Notes: generated by a model not told the origin, from the sequence alone. A stretch of 64,000 bases of DNA from Rhizobium glycinendophyticum (GCF_006443685.1 NZ_VFYP01000003.1:310001-374000); one strand, 5' to 3'. Positions 45,577 through 62,914 are shown, counted from the first letter of the stretch. A program made the numbers and translations.

Positions 45577-47019
45577 TCAGCCGGGCAGTTCCGCCAATCC
45601 AAAACGCATGTCGTGATTTTCGTCCCGCCCGTACCGATGCCTCGTGAGCGGTCCGACGATCGCAAGGCAAAGGAACAGAAGAACGATTTCAGAAAGATAG
45701 ACGATGACGTATCCCGAGGCGGGGGTCATCATGGTCCCGCCCAGCGAGCCGTTGAGGGCGAGCGCATTGACCGTGTTCTTGACCAGACCGCCCGCCAGCA
45801 GACTTGCCCCGATGGCTGTCGCCTGAACGGCACCCCAGGCACCGACCACCAGACCGCTGTCCGATTTCTCCGAGACGCCCATCGCCGCCAGCATGGTGCC
45901 GACGGCAAACAAACCGCCACCGAGCCCGATCCCCGCCGCTCCCGTATAGAAAAGCCCGGTCAGGCCGAGCGGCGAGGCGAAGATCACGCAGGAAAAAGCC
46001 GCGATTCCGACCAGGATTCCACGCGCGGCCACCCGGAAGACAGGCGCGCCGTGCTGCAGGCTGTGCGCCGCCCAGGCAAAGCCTGCCATGGTGCCGGCGG
46101 CCCAGATCCCGGTCAGCCGGGTCGTCTCGCCGACCGTCAGCCCCAGAATTTCCCCGCCGTAAGGCTCGAGCAGAATATCCTGCATGGAGAAAGCGGCAGA
46201 CCCGATCGCGACCGCGATCAAGAGGCGCAAAACACCAGGATCGCTGCGATACTCGTCCAGAGCGTCGAAGAAGCTCACCAGATCGCGATCGGGCGCACTG
46301 CGGGCCGTATCGCGCGCTTCCTGCTTCCAGATGGCAACGAGATTGATGATCATGGTCAAAAGGGCGGTGCCCTGAATGACCTGAATCAGCAGCTTGGGGC
46401 TGAAATCGACGAGGAAGTAGCTGTAGAAGGTCGACGCGCCGATCATGCCCAGAAGCAGCATGAAATAGAGGAGCGCGACGACACGCGGCCGTTTTTCCTG
46501 CGTCACGAGATCGCTCGCGAGCGCAAGGCCCGCCGTTTGCGCCATATGCATGCCGAAGCCGGTCAGGATGAAGGCAAGACCGACGCCGGCCGCGCCCGCC
46601 CATTCGGGACCAACGGTTTGCGACTGCAGGACCAGCAGCGCGAAGGGCATGATGGCGAGCCCGCCGAACTGCAACAGGGAACCGAGCCAGATATACGGTA
46701 CGCGCCGCCAACCGAGCACGGACTTGTAGGTATCGGAGCGATAGCCGAAGAACAGCCGCAGCGGCGCGACCAGCACCGGAATGGCAACGACGGCAGACAC
46801 CAGCGCCACGGAGACGCCGAGTTCGACGATCAGCACGCGGTTGAGCGTGCCGGTCAGAAGCACCATGACAAACCCGGCCGAGACCTGGAACAGCGACAGC
46901 CGCAGCAGGCGCGACAGGGGCATCTCCACCGAGGCAGCATCGGCGAACGGCATGTAGCGCGTGCCCATCTTCTGCCAGAAGCCGATCAACTTGCGATTGG
47001 CGGTGGAGAGCGTGTTCAC
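45577..47019 (-). CDS. lhaA: LH1 assembly protein LhaA (MFS/PucC family)
   Basis: 480-residue 12-helix membrane protein of the major-facilitator-like PucC/LhaA/Bch2 group, required for LH1 assembly and probably for delivery of bacteriochlorophyll. It shows LLTGTLNRVLIVELGVSVALVS, DILLEPYGGEILGLTVGETT and GLGGGLFAVGTMLAAMG. Start is GTG 47019, overlapping the bchM stop (GTGA). It is the standard gene directly before puhA. A second family member (Bch2-like) lies at 59.4 kb. Confidence 0.93.
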   Translation of the reverse strand: MNTLSTANRKLIGFWQKMGTRYMPFADAASVEMPLSRLLRLSLFQVSAGFVMVLLTGTLNRVLIVELGVSVALVSAVVAIPVLVAPLRLFFGYRSDTYKSVLGWRRVPYIWLGSLLQFGGLAIMPFALLVLQSQTVGPEWAGAAGVGLAFILTGFGMHMAQTAGLALASDLVTQEKRPRVVALLYFMLLLGMIGASTFYSYFLVDFSPKLLIQVIQGTALLTMIINLVAIWKQEARDTARSAPDRDLVSFFDALDEYRSDPGVLRLLIAVAIGSAAFSMQDILLEPYGGEILGLTVGETTRLTGIWAAGTMAGFAWAAHSLQHGAPVFRVAARGILVGIAAFSCVIFASPLGLTGLFYTGAAGIGLGGGLFAVGTMLAAMGVSEKSDSGLVVGAWGAVQATAIGASLLAGGLVKNTVNALALNGSLGGTMMTPASGYVIVYLSEIVLLFLCLAIVGPLTRHRYGRDENHDMRFGLAELPG

Positions 47020-47729
47020 CGGATTACCTCCATGGCCTGGGAGGTATAGAAGCCGACGCCGACTTTATGGCTCCGGCCGCTCGTCCAACCCGCAAAGCCG
47101 GGATTGTGCAGCATCTCCGACACCAGCCGATCCGGCTGCACCGGATAGATGGCCGGCGCCCGATTGCCGCGCGGAAAGATCTTGCCCGTGGCCAGCATCG
47201 CCCGCAGCAGGCGGGATCCGGGAGCGAGCGTGAAGATAATGCTGCGCGATGTCCGCTCCGCCAGGCGGTGCAGAACGCGCACCGCATCGGCTGGCCGGTA
47301 ATGGATCAGGACATCCATGGCGACGACCGCATCGAAATGGCCATGGCGCGGATCGAGCATGTCGCCGCTATGGAAGGTGACGGAGCCGCGGCCGCCTGGG
47401 CCGAATGTGGAGAGATCCAGCGCCCGCTGCCGAGCATGGGCGATCATCTGGGCGGAGAGGTCGACGCCGACCACCTCGGCGCCGCGCTCGACGAGTTCAA
47501 AGGATAGAACACCCGATCCGCAGCCGGCATCGAGAATGCGCCACCCGGTGAGATCCTGCGGCAGCCAGTTCACCAGCGTCCGGCGCATCTCTTCACGCCC
47601 CTTGCGCACGGTGGCCCGTATACCGCTCACCGGCTGGTCGCCGGTCAGCCGCTTCCAGGCATCAAGCGCCGTGCGATCGAAGTAGTGTTCGATCTCGCCG
47701 GTTCTGCGGATGTAATCGGCCTGGCTCAT
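47016..47729 (-). CDS. bchM: Mg-protoporphyrin IX O-methyltransferase
   Basis: 237-residue SAM-dependent methyltransferase that methylates the ring C propionate of Mg-protoporphyrin IX, just after chelation. SAM motif ILDAGCGSGVLSFEL (about residues 64-78), followed by a second-motif region GHFDAVVAMDVLIHY. Length is normal. Nine bases separate it from bchL; it ends in a GTGA overlap with lhaA. Confidence 0.94.
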   Translation of the reverse strand: MSQADYIRRTGEIEHYFDRTALDAWKRLTGDQPVSGIRATVRKGREEMRRTLVNWLPQDLTGWRILDAGCGSGVLSFELVERGAEVVGVDLSAQMIAHARQRALDLSTFGPGGRGSVTFHSGDMLDPRHGHFDAVVAMDVLIHYRPADAVRVLHRLAERTSRSIIFTLAPGSRLLRAMLATGKIFPRGNRAPAIYPVQPDRLVSEMLHNPGFAGWTSGRSHKVGVGFYTSQAMEVIR

Positions 47730-47738
47730 GATCCGCCC

Positions 47739-55785
<8,047 letters not shown>

Positions 55786-55854
55786 CGGTTCCCCTCCCAA
55801 TGCATCCCGCGGGCTATCGGGATTACAAAAAGAGTACCTCCGCAAAAGCCGAAG

Positions 55855-55872
55855 TGTCAACTTTGTTTGACG
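55855..55872. promoter_or_regulatory. PpsR box A between bchF and ppaA
   Basis: TGT-N12-ACG; on the minus strand CGT-N12-ACA containing TTGACA (55860-55855), a possible bchF -35 with TACTCT 18 bases on. Confidence 0.65.
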
Positions 55873-55888
55873 TATATTTTTATTTACA
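55871..55888. promoter_or_regulatory. PpsR box B between bchF and ppaA
   Basis: CGT-N12-ACA, overlapping box A by two bases, centres 16 apart. It faces ppaA and would let PpsR control bchF and the regulator operon together. Confidence 0.6.
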
Positions 55889-55993
55889 GAAACTTGAACT
55901 GGAGTCATTCTGGTTCCACGCCCTTCAAGTCCATGTTGCGGACCAGCTGGGACGGGATGACCGTTTTTTCGCTGAGGGAGGCGCGGGCGCGGT

Positions 55994-56947
55994 ATGATGG
56001 AGGGATCGCTTAGCGTCGTGGACGAGCCCGTGGCGGGCGGAGAATCCGCGAATTCTCAGGGACAGACTTGTCCACACCCCCTTGTGGCCAGCAATCGTAG
56101 GGCTTACCTACATCCCAGTGATGGCGAAGCGCTCCGGCGCATCATAAAGGGAACGGTGGCCTCGATGACGGCCGAAAGGTTTTCGGCACGCTACGACGTC
56201 GGTCTGGAGCACGACCGCCTTTATGAAAAGGCGCTCGCCGAATTCCGTTTTCTTGTCGTCGATCCGAGAACCCGGCTTGCTTCTCTGCTCGCTTACCTTG
56301 AAGAGCAGCTGCCTCGCGGCAGGCCAGACTATGTTAAGGTCCTGTTTCTGGAAGCGGTGGCCAGGCTGCTGGGCAAGGAATGGATGTCCGACACCTGCGA
56401 TTTCATCGACGTGACCATCGGGACAGCGAGACTGCAGGAAATCGTGCAATGCCTTTCCCGCCCCTATCGAGATGGAAACGGGGATCTTTCCGCCCCCCAC
56501 GCCTTGATTCTCACGCCCGCAGGCGAGCAGCACACCCTCATGCCGCACATGATCGGCCTGCTGTTCGACACGCTCGGCTGGAACCGGCGGATCGTCGAGC
56601 CATCGGAGCACAAGGGCCGAAACTTTGCACCCTCCGTCGATCGTGCCGACGTCGCCTGTATCGGATGGAGCAACATTCGCCTCGCCGGCGAGTTTGAGAG
56701 CTTGGTGCACGATATCCGACGGCAGCGGCAGGACCGACAGCTACCTCTGATCGTAGGAGGCGCCGGGGCCCTGAACTCCATTGATTTGCTTGTCAGTTTG
56801 GGGATTGACTGCATCTGCGACAGTGTTTACTCGGCAGTGAAGATTTGCCAGAACTACTGTGAACTTCAACGGATCGGCCAGCCGTCGCGCCAGGCCGGTG
56901 GAACGGCTTTAGTCACGCCCAGCGGAATCGATTGGCTCACTCAATGA
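55994..56947 (+). CDS. ppaA: Cobalamin-binding regulator, PpaA/AerR-like
   Basis: 317-residue protein encoded directly before ppsR, as in other photosynthesis clusters. PpaA/AerR bind vitamin B12 and act as light-linked antirepressors of PpsR/CrtJ. The helical part (about residues 75-155) precedes a B12-binding Rossmann part with GEQHTLMPHMIGLLFDTLGW (His180, His185), where a His may ligate cobalt. The N-terminal about 35 residues are weakly conserved in look; the start at ATG 55994 is tentative (GAGGGAGG lies 13 bases upstream; GTG 56018 is an alternative). Coupled to ppsR. Confidence 0.85.
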   Translation: MMEGSLSVVDEPVAGGESANSQGQTCPHPLVASNRRAYLHPSDGEALRRIIKGTVASMTAERFSARYDVGLEHDRLYEKALAEFRFLVVDPRTRLASLLAYLEEQLPRGRPDYVKVLFLEAVARLLGKEWMSDTCDFIDVTIGTARLQEIVQCLSRPYRDGNGDLSAPHALILTPAGEQHTLMPHMIGLLFDTLGWNRRIVEPSEHKGRNFAPSVDRADVACIGWSNIRLAGEFESLVHDIRRQRQDRQLPLIVGGAGALNSIDLLVSLGIDCICDSVYSAVKICQNYCELQRIGQPSRQAGGTALVTPSGIDWLTQ

Positions 56948-58383
56948 AGCCCCTCAACGGCCTACACGGATCCCAAGGCACTCCGATCGCAGAAAGCCTG
57001 CTGAAGACGCTTGGTCCGGAGGCTGTAGGGGCCCTTGTCAGCCTCGGCGCCGATGTCGTGATGCTGATCGACAAAACGGCAATTATATCGCAAGTTTATT
57101 TCAGCAATCCGGAACTGGCGGAATACGGTCTTGCCAAGAGCGTTGGCAAGCGCCTGCAGGACTGCGTGACGATTGAATCGGTCCCTAAGATCGACTCCTT
57201 GCTCGCCAGTGACAACACCCGTGACCCCGTCCGCGGCTACCAGGTCAATCACAAATGCGGTTCCAAACCCGACCTGCCGGTGGTGTATTCCGCCTATTCC
57301 AGCAAGGATCTGCCCTATAGCATCGTGGTCGGCCGTGAACTGCGCCAGCAATTTCAGGACCAGCAGCGTCTGGTTCAGGCGCAAATGGAGCTGGAAGCCG
57401 ACTATCGCGAACTGCAGGAAGCCGAAACCCGTTACCGCACGGCTTTTAAGGTCGCTGCCGCCGCCTATGTGATGATGGACGGCGAAAAGCGCACGGTTCT
57501 CGATGCCAATGCATCCGCCATGGCTCTTCTTTCGCCCAATGGCGGTCCTGTGGCCGGCAAGCCGCTGCGCGACCTGTTCCACAAGCAGGACAGGGATCGC
57601 CTCGGCGATGCGATTGGAGAGGCGCGCCACAGCCCGAATGCTGTGCATGTCGACAACCTGCGCAGCGCGCGTGGCGAGAGCGTTTCTGCCACTATTCGGT
57701 CCTATCGTGAAAACGGCGTGACAAATCTTGTCCTTGCTCTATGGCCGGCGACGGAAGAACAGGAAACCAGGCGCCAGCGCACTGAACCGGTGGCAGCCGC
57801 CGCCTCGGTCGATCTTGCAGACTTGCCGGAAGCCGCGGTGCAGACTGATACCGACGGCATTGTCATGGCTGCCAACGATCTGTTTCTCGATCTCGTTCAC
57901 GCGCCGTCGCTCAATCAGGTCATCGGCCGCAACCTCGCCATCTGGTTCGCCTCGTCCGCCATCGACATCCGCGTCCTTTATACCCGCATTCAGGACGAAC
58001 AGTGCATTCGCGGCTTCTCGTCGACGCTCACCGACAATTTGTCAGGCGAGCGGAGTGTCAGCCTGTCTGTCCGTTTCAGCCGCGAAACCGGCACCGTGCA
58101 TTTCCTCCTGGTCCCACAGGCAGCGCCGTCTGAGCGACTCACTATCCCATCGCCGGGCGTTCCAGATCAGGCGGAGGGTTTCTCCAGTCTGGTGGGCAAG
58201 GTGCCGCTCAAGGATCTCATGCGCGAATCCCTCGATGTGATCGAAAAGATCTGCATCGAGGCAGCGCTTGACCAGACGAATAACAACCGCGCCTATGCCG
58301 CAGAAATTCTCGGCCTGTCGCGTCAGAGCCTGTACATCAAGTTGCGCCGCTACGGCCTGGAAGACTATCGACCAGGAAGCTGA
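56944..58383 (+). CDS. ppsR: Transcriptional repressor PpsR/CrtJ
   Basis: 479-residue redox-responsive repressor of bch, crt and puc genes. PAS domains (about residues 28-140, 160-270 and 280-385), with a Q-linker-like helix around 140-160, and a C-terminal Fis-type helix-turn-helix NRAYAAEILGLSRQSLYIKLRRYGL. Cys437 (KICIEAAL) corresponds by position to the redox Cys in the DNA-binding region of CrtJ (Cys420). Start at ATG 56944 in an ATGA overlap with ppaA; TTG 56932 is an alternative. Its target boxes are found across this window. Confidence 0.93.
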   Translation: MKPLNGLHGSQGTPIAESLLKTLGPEAVGALVSLGADVVMLIDKTAIISQVYFSNPELAEYGLAKSVGKRLQDCVTIESVPKIDSLLASDNTRDPVRGYQVNHKCGSKPDLPVVYSAYSSKDLPYSIVVGRELRQQFQDQQRLVQAQMELEADYRELQEAETRYRTAFKVAAAAYVMMDGEKRTVLDANASAMALLSPNGGPVAGKPLRDLFHKQDRDRLGDAIGEARHSPNAVHVDNLRSARGESVSATIRSYRENGVTNLVLALWPATEEQETRRQRTEPVAAAASVDLADLPEAAVQTDTDGIVMAANDLFLDLVHAPSLNQVIGRNLAIWFASSAIDIRVLYTRIQDEQCIRGFSSTLTDNLSGERSVSLSVRFSRETGTVHFLLVPQAAPSERLTIPSPGVPDQAEGFSSLVGKVPLKDLMRESLDVIEKICIEAALDQTNNNRAYAAEILGLSRQSLYIKLRRYGLEDYRPGS

Positions 58384-58428
58384 GAGCCGAGATAGCACCC
58401 GGGCAGCATCTGAGAACAACGCACGCAG

Positions 58429-58446
58429 TGTCAATTTTAGTTGACA
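58429..58446. promoter_or_regulatory. PpsR/CrtJ box of the bchG operon
   Basis: TGTCAATTTTAGTTGACA, TGT-N12-ACA. TTGACA (58441-58446) as -35, 17 bases, TAGCCT (58464-58469) as a weak -10 would put the transcript start at about the bchG ATG. Confidence 0.8.
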
Positions 58447-58475
58447 CAACCGCGGTGCATGCCTAGCCTTCGTTC

Positions 58476-59399
58476 ATGGCTATCACACCCACCCACGGAC
58501 CGGTCGCAACCTACCCCTCGGCAGGCGCAGTGCTGGCTTTGCTCAAGCCAATTACCTGGTTTCCGCCGATGTGGGCCTACACCTGCGGGGCCATCGCCTC
58601 GGGGGCGCCGCTTTCGAGCCGTCTCGTGCCGCTGTTGCTCGGCATCGTCCTCGCGGGCCCCTTACTCTGCGGCACGAGTCAGGCGGTCAACGACTGGTTC
58701 GATCGTCACGTGGATGCCATCAACGAGCCACACCGCGTGATCCCGTCGGGACGCATGCCAGGGCGCTGGGGCCTCTATGTGGCCCTCATCATGTCGGTTC
58801 TGTCACTTTGCGTCGCCGCCATACTCGGCCCTTTGGTGTTCGCCGCCGGCACGCTCGGTCTTGTGCTCGCCTGGGGCTACAGCATGCCGCCATTGCGCTT
58901 CAAGCAGAACGGCTGGATCGGCAACGGCGTGGTCGGCCTCAGCTATGAGACGCTGCCGTGGATCACTGCGGCGGCGGCGGCCCTGGGCGCAACACCTTCG
59001 ATGCCGCTTGTGCTGGTCGCCTTGCTCTATGGCATCGGTGCCCACGGAATCCTGACACTGAACGACTTCAAGGCGATCAAAGGCGACATTGAAATGGGCA
59101 TCAACACGCTTCCGGTGCTCCACGGTCCGCGCAACTCCGCGGTCATCGCCTGCCTTATCATGGGATCGGCACAGGCCGGCGTGATCCTGCTTCTGCTGTA
59201 TCTGCAGTTGTCGATGGGAGCGCTGCTTGTCGGTGCCCTCCTGCTGGCCCAGGTGCTGTGCATGCCACGCTTCGTAAGAGATCCTGAAGGCAAGGCGGTC
59301 TGGTACTCCGCCGCTGGCGTCGGCCTTTACGTGACCGGCATGATGGTGACCGCCGTCGCTTTCGCGTCGGCCATGTCCGCATTGCCGATCACCGGCTGA
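58476..59399 (+). CDS. bchG: Bacteriochlorophyll a synthase
   Basis: 307-residue UbiA-type prenyltransferase attaching geranylgeranyl (or phytyl) diphosphate to bacteriochlorophyllide a. The Asp-rich motif NDWFDRHVDAINEP (about residues 68-81) and the second loop NDFKAIKGDIEMGINTLP are present within a nine-helix membrane protein. No ribosome binding site precedes ATG 58476, so the message may be leaderless. 11 bases separate it from the next gene. Confidence 0.95.
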   Translation: MAITPTHGPVATYPSAGAVLALLKPITWFPPMWAYTCGAIASGAPLSSRLVPLLLGIVLAGPLLCGTSQAVNDWFDRHVDAINEPHRVIPSGRMPGRWGLYVALIMSVLSLCVAAILGPLVFAAGTLGLVLAWGYSMPPLRFKQNGWIGNGVVGLSYETLPWITAAAAALGATPSMPLVLVALLYGIGAHGILTLNDFKAIKGDIEMGINTLPVLHGPRNSAVIACLIMGSAQAGVILLLLYLQLSMGALLVGALLLAQVLCMPRFVRDPEGKAVWYSAAGVGLYVTGMMVTAVAFASAMSALPITG

Positions 59400-59410
59400 A
59401 GGGGATTGTG

Positions 59411-60781
59411 ATGTCCCAAACCTCCGCAAGTCCAGCAGCCCGCCAGATGCGCAACCAGGGCCTGAGCTGGTTCTCCATCTTGCGCCTGGGTCTCGTACAG
59501 GCCGCACTTGGGGCGATTGTGGTGCTCACCACCTCGACCCTCAACCGCGTGATGATCGTCGAGTTGCAGCTGTCGGCCCTGATCCCCGGTCTACTTGTCG
59601 GGCTTCATTATGGCGTTCAGATCACCCGCCCGGTCTGGGGCCACAAGTCCGACATTGGCAGCTCCCGTACGCGCTGGATCCTCGGCGGCCTTGCCCTGCT
59701 CGCCCTGTCGGGAACGGCGGCGGCAGCGACCACTTTGCTGTTCGAGCAGAACTTCGTTCTTGGGCTGATCACCGCAATCGTCGCCTATATCCTGATCGGC
59801 ATGGGCATCGGCGCCTGCGGGACGTCGCTTCTGGCGCTGATGGCACTCAAGACGGCGCCTGAACGACGCGCGGCAGCCGCCACGAGCACCTGGATGCTGA
59901 TGATCGTCGGCATCATCCTGAGTTCTGTGATCACGGGCACCAATCTTGATCCCTACAGCCACCTGCGCCTGGTGACCGTCACCGCCATCACCGGCGCCGT
60001 TGCCTTTCTGATCGGATGGGCAGCTGTCGCTGGCATCGAGCGCAAGGCAACACCGAAAGAATACCCGCCAGCCGCACAGGGCGAGGACGTGTCTTTCCGC
60101 CAGAGCCTTGTCGATGTCTGGCGAGATCCGCAGGCGCGCCTCTTCACTCTCTTCATCTTCCTGTCGATGCTTGCTTACGCGACGCAGGACCTGATCCTGG
60201 AACCCTTTGCAGGCCTATTGTTTGGCTGGACACCCGGACAGACCACGAGCCTTTCCGGCACGCAGCATGGCGGGGTCCTGCTCGGAATGGCCCTGGTCGG
60301 CGTTCTCGGTACCTTGTTTGCAAAGCGCTATCCCGCCCTGCCCCGCATCTTCATCGTCGCCGGCTGCCTCGGCTCGGCAGCGGCACTTGCGGCCTTATGT
60401 CTTTCAACCACCTTCGCCCCTGCATGGCCGCTCGGCGCCAACGTGTTTCTGTTGGGCGCGGGCAATGGCGCATTTGCGGTCGCGGCGATAGGCATGATGA
60501 TGACCCTGGCCGGCAATGGTGCTCGCGCCGATCACGGAATGCGCATGGGCATCTGGGGTGCAGCTCAGGCTATCGCCTTTGGTCTCGGAGGCGTTCTCGG
60601 TACCATCGTGCTCGACATCGGTCGGCGCATGACAGGAGATGACGCGACGGCCTTCGCCATCGTTTTTGCCATGGAAGCCGCGCTCTTCCTCGCCGCGGCG
60701 CTGCTTGCCCTTGTGCTGGCAAGGCCAGAACAGAAGACGCGACCGTATACAACTGATGGCATGGCGATACCGGCAGAGTAA
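59411..60781 (+). CDS. bch2: PucC/Bch2-family MFS transporter-like protein
   Basis: 456-residue 12-helix membrane protein of the LhaA/PucC/Bch2 group. Features are VVLTTSTLNRVMIVELQLSALIPGLL, TQDLILEPFAGLLFGWTPGQTT and GLGGVLGTIVLD. The gene between bchG and bchP in other clusters (Orf428/Bch2) is the same family and is thought to aid bacteriochlorophyll handling or antenna assembly. Start at ATG 59411 after GGGGAT; a GTG at 59408 is an alternative. 39 bases to bchP. Confidence 0.88.
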   Translation: MSQTSASPAARQMRNQGLSWFSILRLGLVQAALGAIVVLTTSTLNRVMIVELQLSALIPGLLVGLHYGVQITRPVWGHKSDIGSSRTRWILGGLALLALSGTAAAATTLLFEQNFVLGLITAIVAYILIGMGIGACGTSLLALMALKTAPERRAAAATSTWMLMIVGIILSSVITGTNLDPYSHLRLVTVTAITGAVAFLIGWAAVAGIERKATPKEYPPAAQGEDVSFRQSLVDVWRDPQARLFTLFIFLSMLAYATQDLILEPFAGLLFGWTPGQTTSLSGTQHGGVLLGMALVGVLGTLFAKRYPALPRIFIVAGCLGSAAALAALCLSTTFAPAWPLGANVFLLGAGNGAFAVAAIGMMMTLAGNGARADHGMRMGIWGAAQAIAFGLGGVLGTIVLDIGRRMTGDDATAFAIVFAMEAALFLAAALLALVLARPEQKTRPYTTDGMAIPAE

Positions 60782-60820
60782 ATCACGCAGCCGCCCCAGG
60801 GCAGCGGCAAGGAGGCAGGC

Positions 60821-62026
60821 ATGCAAACGGATTACGACGTGACCGTGGTCGGCGGCGGCCCCAGTGGATCGATCGCGGCCGAGCAACTGGCGCGACGGGG
60901 ATACCGCGTGGCACTGGTCGATCCCCGTAACCGCATCAAGCCCTGTGGCGGGGCCATCCCTTCACGCACCCTTGCCGATTTCGACATCCCGGAAGCCGTG
61001 CTCGTCTCCCGCGCCGCCGCCGCAAGGATCATTGCGCCGTCCGGCCGCAAGGTCGAAATGCGTATCGGCGAGCTCGGTTACGTGGGTATGGTCGACCGCT
61101 CGACCTTCGACCCCTATTTGCGTGAGCGTGCAGTGTCGGCCGGCGCTCGCCTGCTGATCGGCAAGCTCCAGGACATCAGCACCCGTGACAATGGCACCCT
61201 CGACCTGACTGTCGAACCGACCTCGGGTGATCCGCAGGGCGCGCCGATCACGCTGAGAACACGCCTGGTCATCGGGGCTGATGGCGCCAACTCAGCGGTG
61301 AGGCGGCTTGCCTTTCCAGCCAGTCGGAAACCGCCATACGTCTTCGCCTACCATGAGATCGTCGAAACGCCGGCGCGGCCGGACCCTGCCCAGTTCCAGC
61401 CGGATCGATGCGACGTTATTTACGACGGCCGCATTTCACCCGACTTTTATGGCTGGGTCTTTCCCCATGGCGAACAGACGAGCATCGGCTGCGGTTCAGC
61501 CGTGAAGGGTCACAACCTGCGCCTGGCGACGGCAGACCTGCGTCACGCGGCCGGGCTGGGCGATTGCAAGATCATTCGGCGTGAAGGCGCGCCACTGCCT
61601 CTGAAGCCGATGCGCCGGTGGGACAATGGCCGCAACATCCTGCTGGCGGGCGATGCAGCCGGCACGGTCGCCCCCTCGTCCGGCGAAGGCATCTACTACG
61701 CCATGCTGTGCGGCAGACTTTCGGCAAATGCCGTCGAGCAGGTTCTCCTGACTGGAAAGAGTGCCGCTTTGCGTCAGGCGCGAGAGAGCTTCATGCGCGC
61801 CCATGGTCGAATCTTCTGGGTGCTCGGCATGATGCAGACCGTATGGTACCGCAACGACCGTTTTCGGGAAAAGTTCGTTGCCATGTGCGCCGACGCCGAT
61901 GTCCAACGGCTGACCTGGGAATCCTATCTCAACAAGCAACTGGTGAGACGAGATCCCTTCGCCCATGTCAGGGTCTTCTTCAAGGACATTGGGCAGTTAT
62001 TCGGCATGGTGGCCAACCAGAAATGA
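60821..62026 (+). CDS. bchP: Geranylgeranyl reductase
   Basis: 401-residue flavoprotein reducing geranylgeranyl to phytyl on bacteriochlorophyll or its diphosphate. N-terminal FAD-binding motif VTVVGGGPSGSIAAEQLARRG (about residues 6-26), CGGAIPSRTL and the late FAD motif LLAGDAAGTVAPSSGEGI are diagnostic. GGAGG lies 6-11 bases before ATG 60821. It ends in an ATGA overlap with a small membrane-protein gene. Confidence 0.95.
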   Translation: MQTDYDVTVVGGGPSGSIAAEQLARRGYRVALVDPRNRIKPCGGAIPSRTLADFDIPEAVLVSRAAAARIIAPSGRKVEMRIGELGYVGMVDRSTFDPYLRERAVSAGARLLIGKLQDISTRDNGTLDLTVEPTSGDPQGAPITLRTRLVIGADGANSAVRRLAFPASRKPPYVFAYHEIVETPARPDPAQFQPDRCDVIYDGRISPDFYGWVFPHGEQTSIGCGSAVKGHNLRLATADLRHAAGLGDCKIIRREGAPLPLKPMRRWDNGRNILLAGDAAGTVAPSSGEGIYYAMLCGRLSANAVEQVLLTGKSAALRQARESFMRAHGRIFWVLGMMQTVWYRNDRFREKFVAMCADADVQRLTWESYLNKQLVRRDPFAHVRVFFKDIGQLFGMVANQK

Positions 62027-62307
62027 TCCAGGCCGTCGATTATCTGTTTCATTCGGGATGGGTCACGGCACTCGCCCTGGCAGTACTCTGGCTGGGCACT
62101 ACGGCAATCTGCGCGGCATCGAGCAAGCCCTGGACACTCTTCCGTAGCCTGCTTGCCAACGCCCTCTCCGGCAGCTTCCTGTTGCTTGCTGTCGGCGTGG
62201 CGCTGACAGACATGGGGGTGATATGGGTCGCCATCCTGATGGCCGGCTCCCTTGTTGCCCATGGCACGGACCTCTGGCTGCGTCTTGTCGTCAGGCCCCA
62301 GGATTGA
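62023..62307 (+). CDS. Small membrane protein coupled to bchP, unknown
   Basis: 94-residue protein with three hydrophobic segments (about residues 12-32, 42-62 and 64-82), starting MIQAVDYLFHSGWVTALALAV in an ATGA overlap with bchP. The overlap and hydrophobic pattern argue for a real gene translated with bchP. I do not recognise a family; a membrane anchor for the soluble BchP reductase is one idea. Its 3' end runs 17 bases into the facing tspO gene. Confidence 0.65.
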   Translation: MIQAVDYLFHSGWVTALALAVLWLGTTAICAASSKPWTLFRSLLANALSGSFLLLAVGVALTDMGVIWVAILMAGSLVAHGTDLWLRLVVRPQD

Positions 62308-62737
62308 GGCTGCGGACCGAATGATTGAGCATTGCAGCCGCACTGACCCAGACGAGATAGGGCACGAAAAGCAGCGAAGCGAGTGGCGACAGGGGCCAAG
62401 AGACAAGGATAAAGGCTGCGATCGACAGCCAGAGAACAGCGACATCTGCCAAGGCCAGATCCATTCTCCGGATACCGAAGAAGAAGAACGACCACAGCGC
62501 ATTCGCCACCATCTGCACGCCCCAAAGGATCACGGGCAACGCCCAGCCCATCTCGCTCCACACCAGCCAACCGGCATAGCCGATGAACAGGTAGAGTATG
62601 GTCCAAACCACCGGAAAAGCCCATTTCGGTGGCGTCCAGCTCGGCTTTCTCAGTCCGTCATACCAGACTCCGGGCTTGAAGATGGCACCGCTCGATGCGG
62701 CGGCCAGAACAATGATGACAAAGACGACTGCGGCCAT
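62291..62737 (-). CDS. tspO: Tryptophan-rich sensory protein TspO
   Basis: 148-residue five-helix membrane protein with typical KPSWTPPKWAFPVVWTILYLFIGYAGWLVW and NALWSFFFFGIRRMDLAL. TspO binds porphyrins and in Rhodobacter damps photosynthesis gene expression, perhaps by exporting or degrading tetrapyrroles. Start at ATG 62737, with GGAG about 9 bases upstream; the longer reading to 62788 has none. The upstream stretch 62755-62785 is AT-rich (TATTAAAATAGCTTATAAAA) and may hold the promoter. No PpsR box is seen there. Confidence 0.92.
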   Translation of the reverse strand: MAAVVFVIIVLAAASSGAIFKPGVWYDGLRKPSWTPPKWAFPVVWTILYLFIGYAGWLVWSEMGWALPVILWGVQMVANALWSFFFFGIRRMDLALADVAVLWLSIAAFILVSWPLSPLASLLFVPYLVWVSAAAMLNHSVRSLNPGA

Positions 62738-62914
62738 GATCCGGCTCCAACTCTGCTGCGTATTAAAATAGCTTATAAAATATCGCACGGATCAGGAAGC
62801 AAGACCGACGGCCGCAGTCATGGGCCGCCTCAAATTCCTTCGACTGGCGGTGGCCAGCCAGACAAGATGCATTTTCCAGTCTACCGTCTTCGCCATGTTA
62901 TGGGAGGTTTCTTC

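Noticed and set aside
45613..47049. 478-residue plus-strand frame opposite lhaA
   Set aside because: Very polar Arg/Asp/Gln composition typical of the complement of a membrane protein gene.
62761..62790. AT-rich stretch before tspO as a possible FNR site
   Set aside because: No TTGAT-N4-ATCAA dyad is present; it is only noted as possible promoter DNA.
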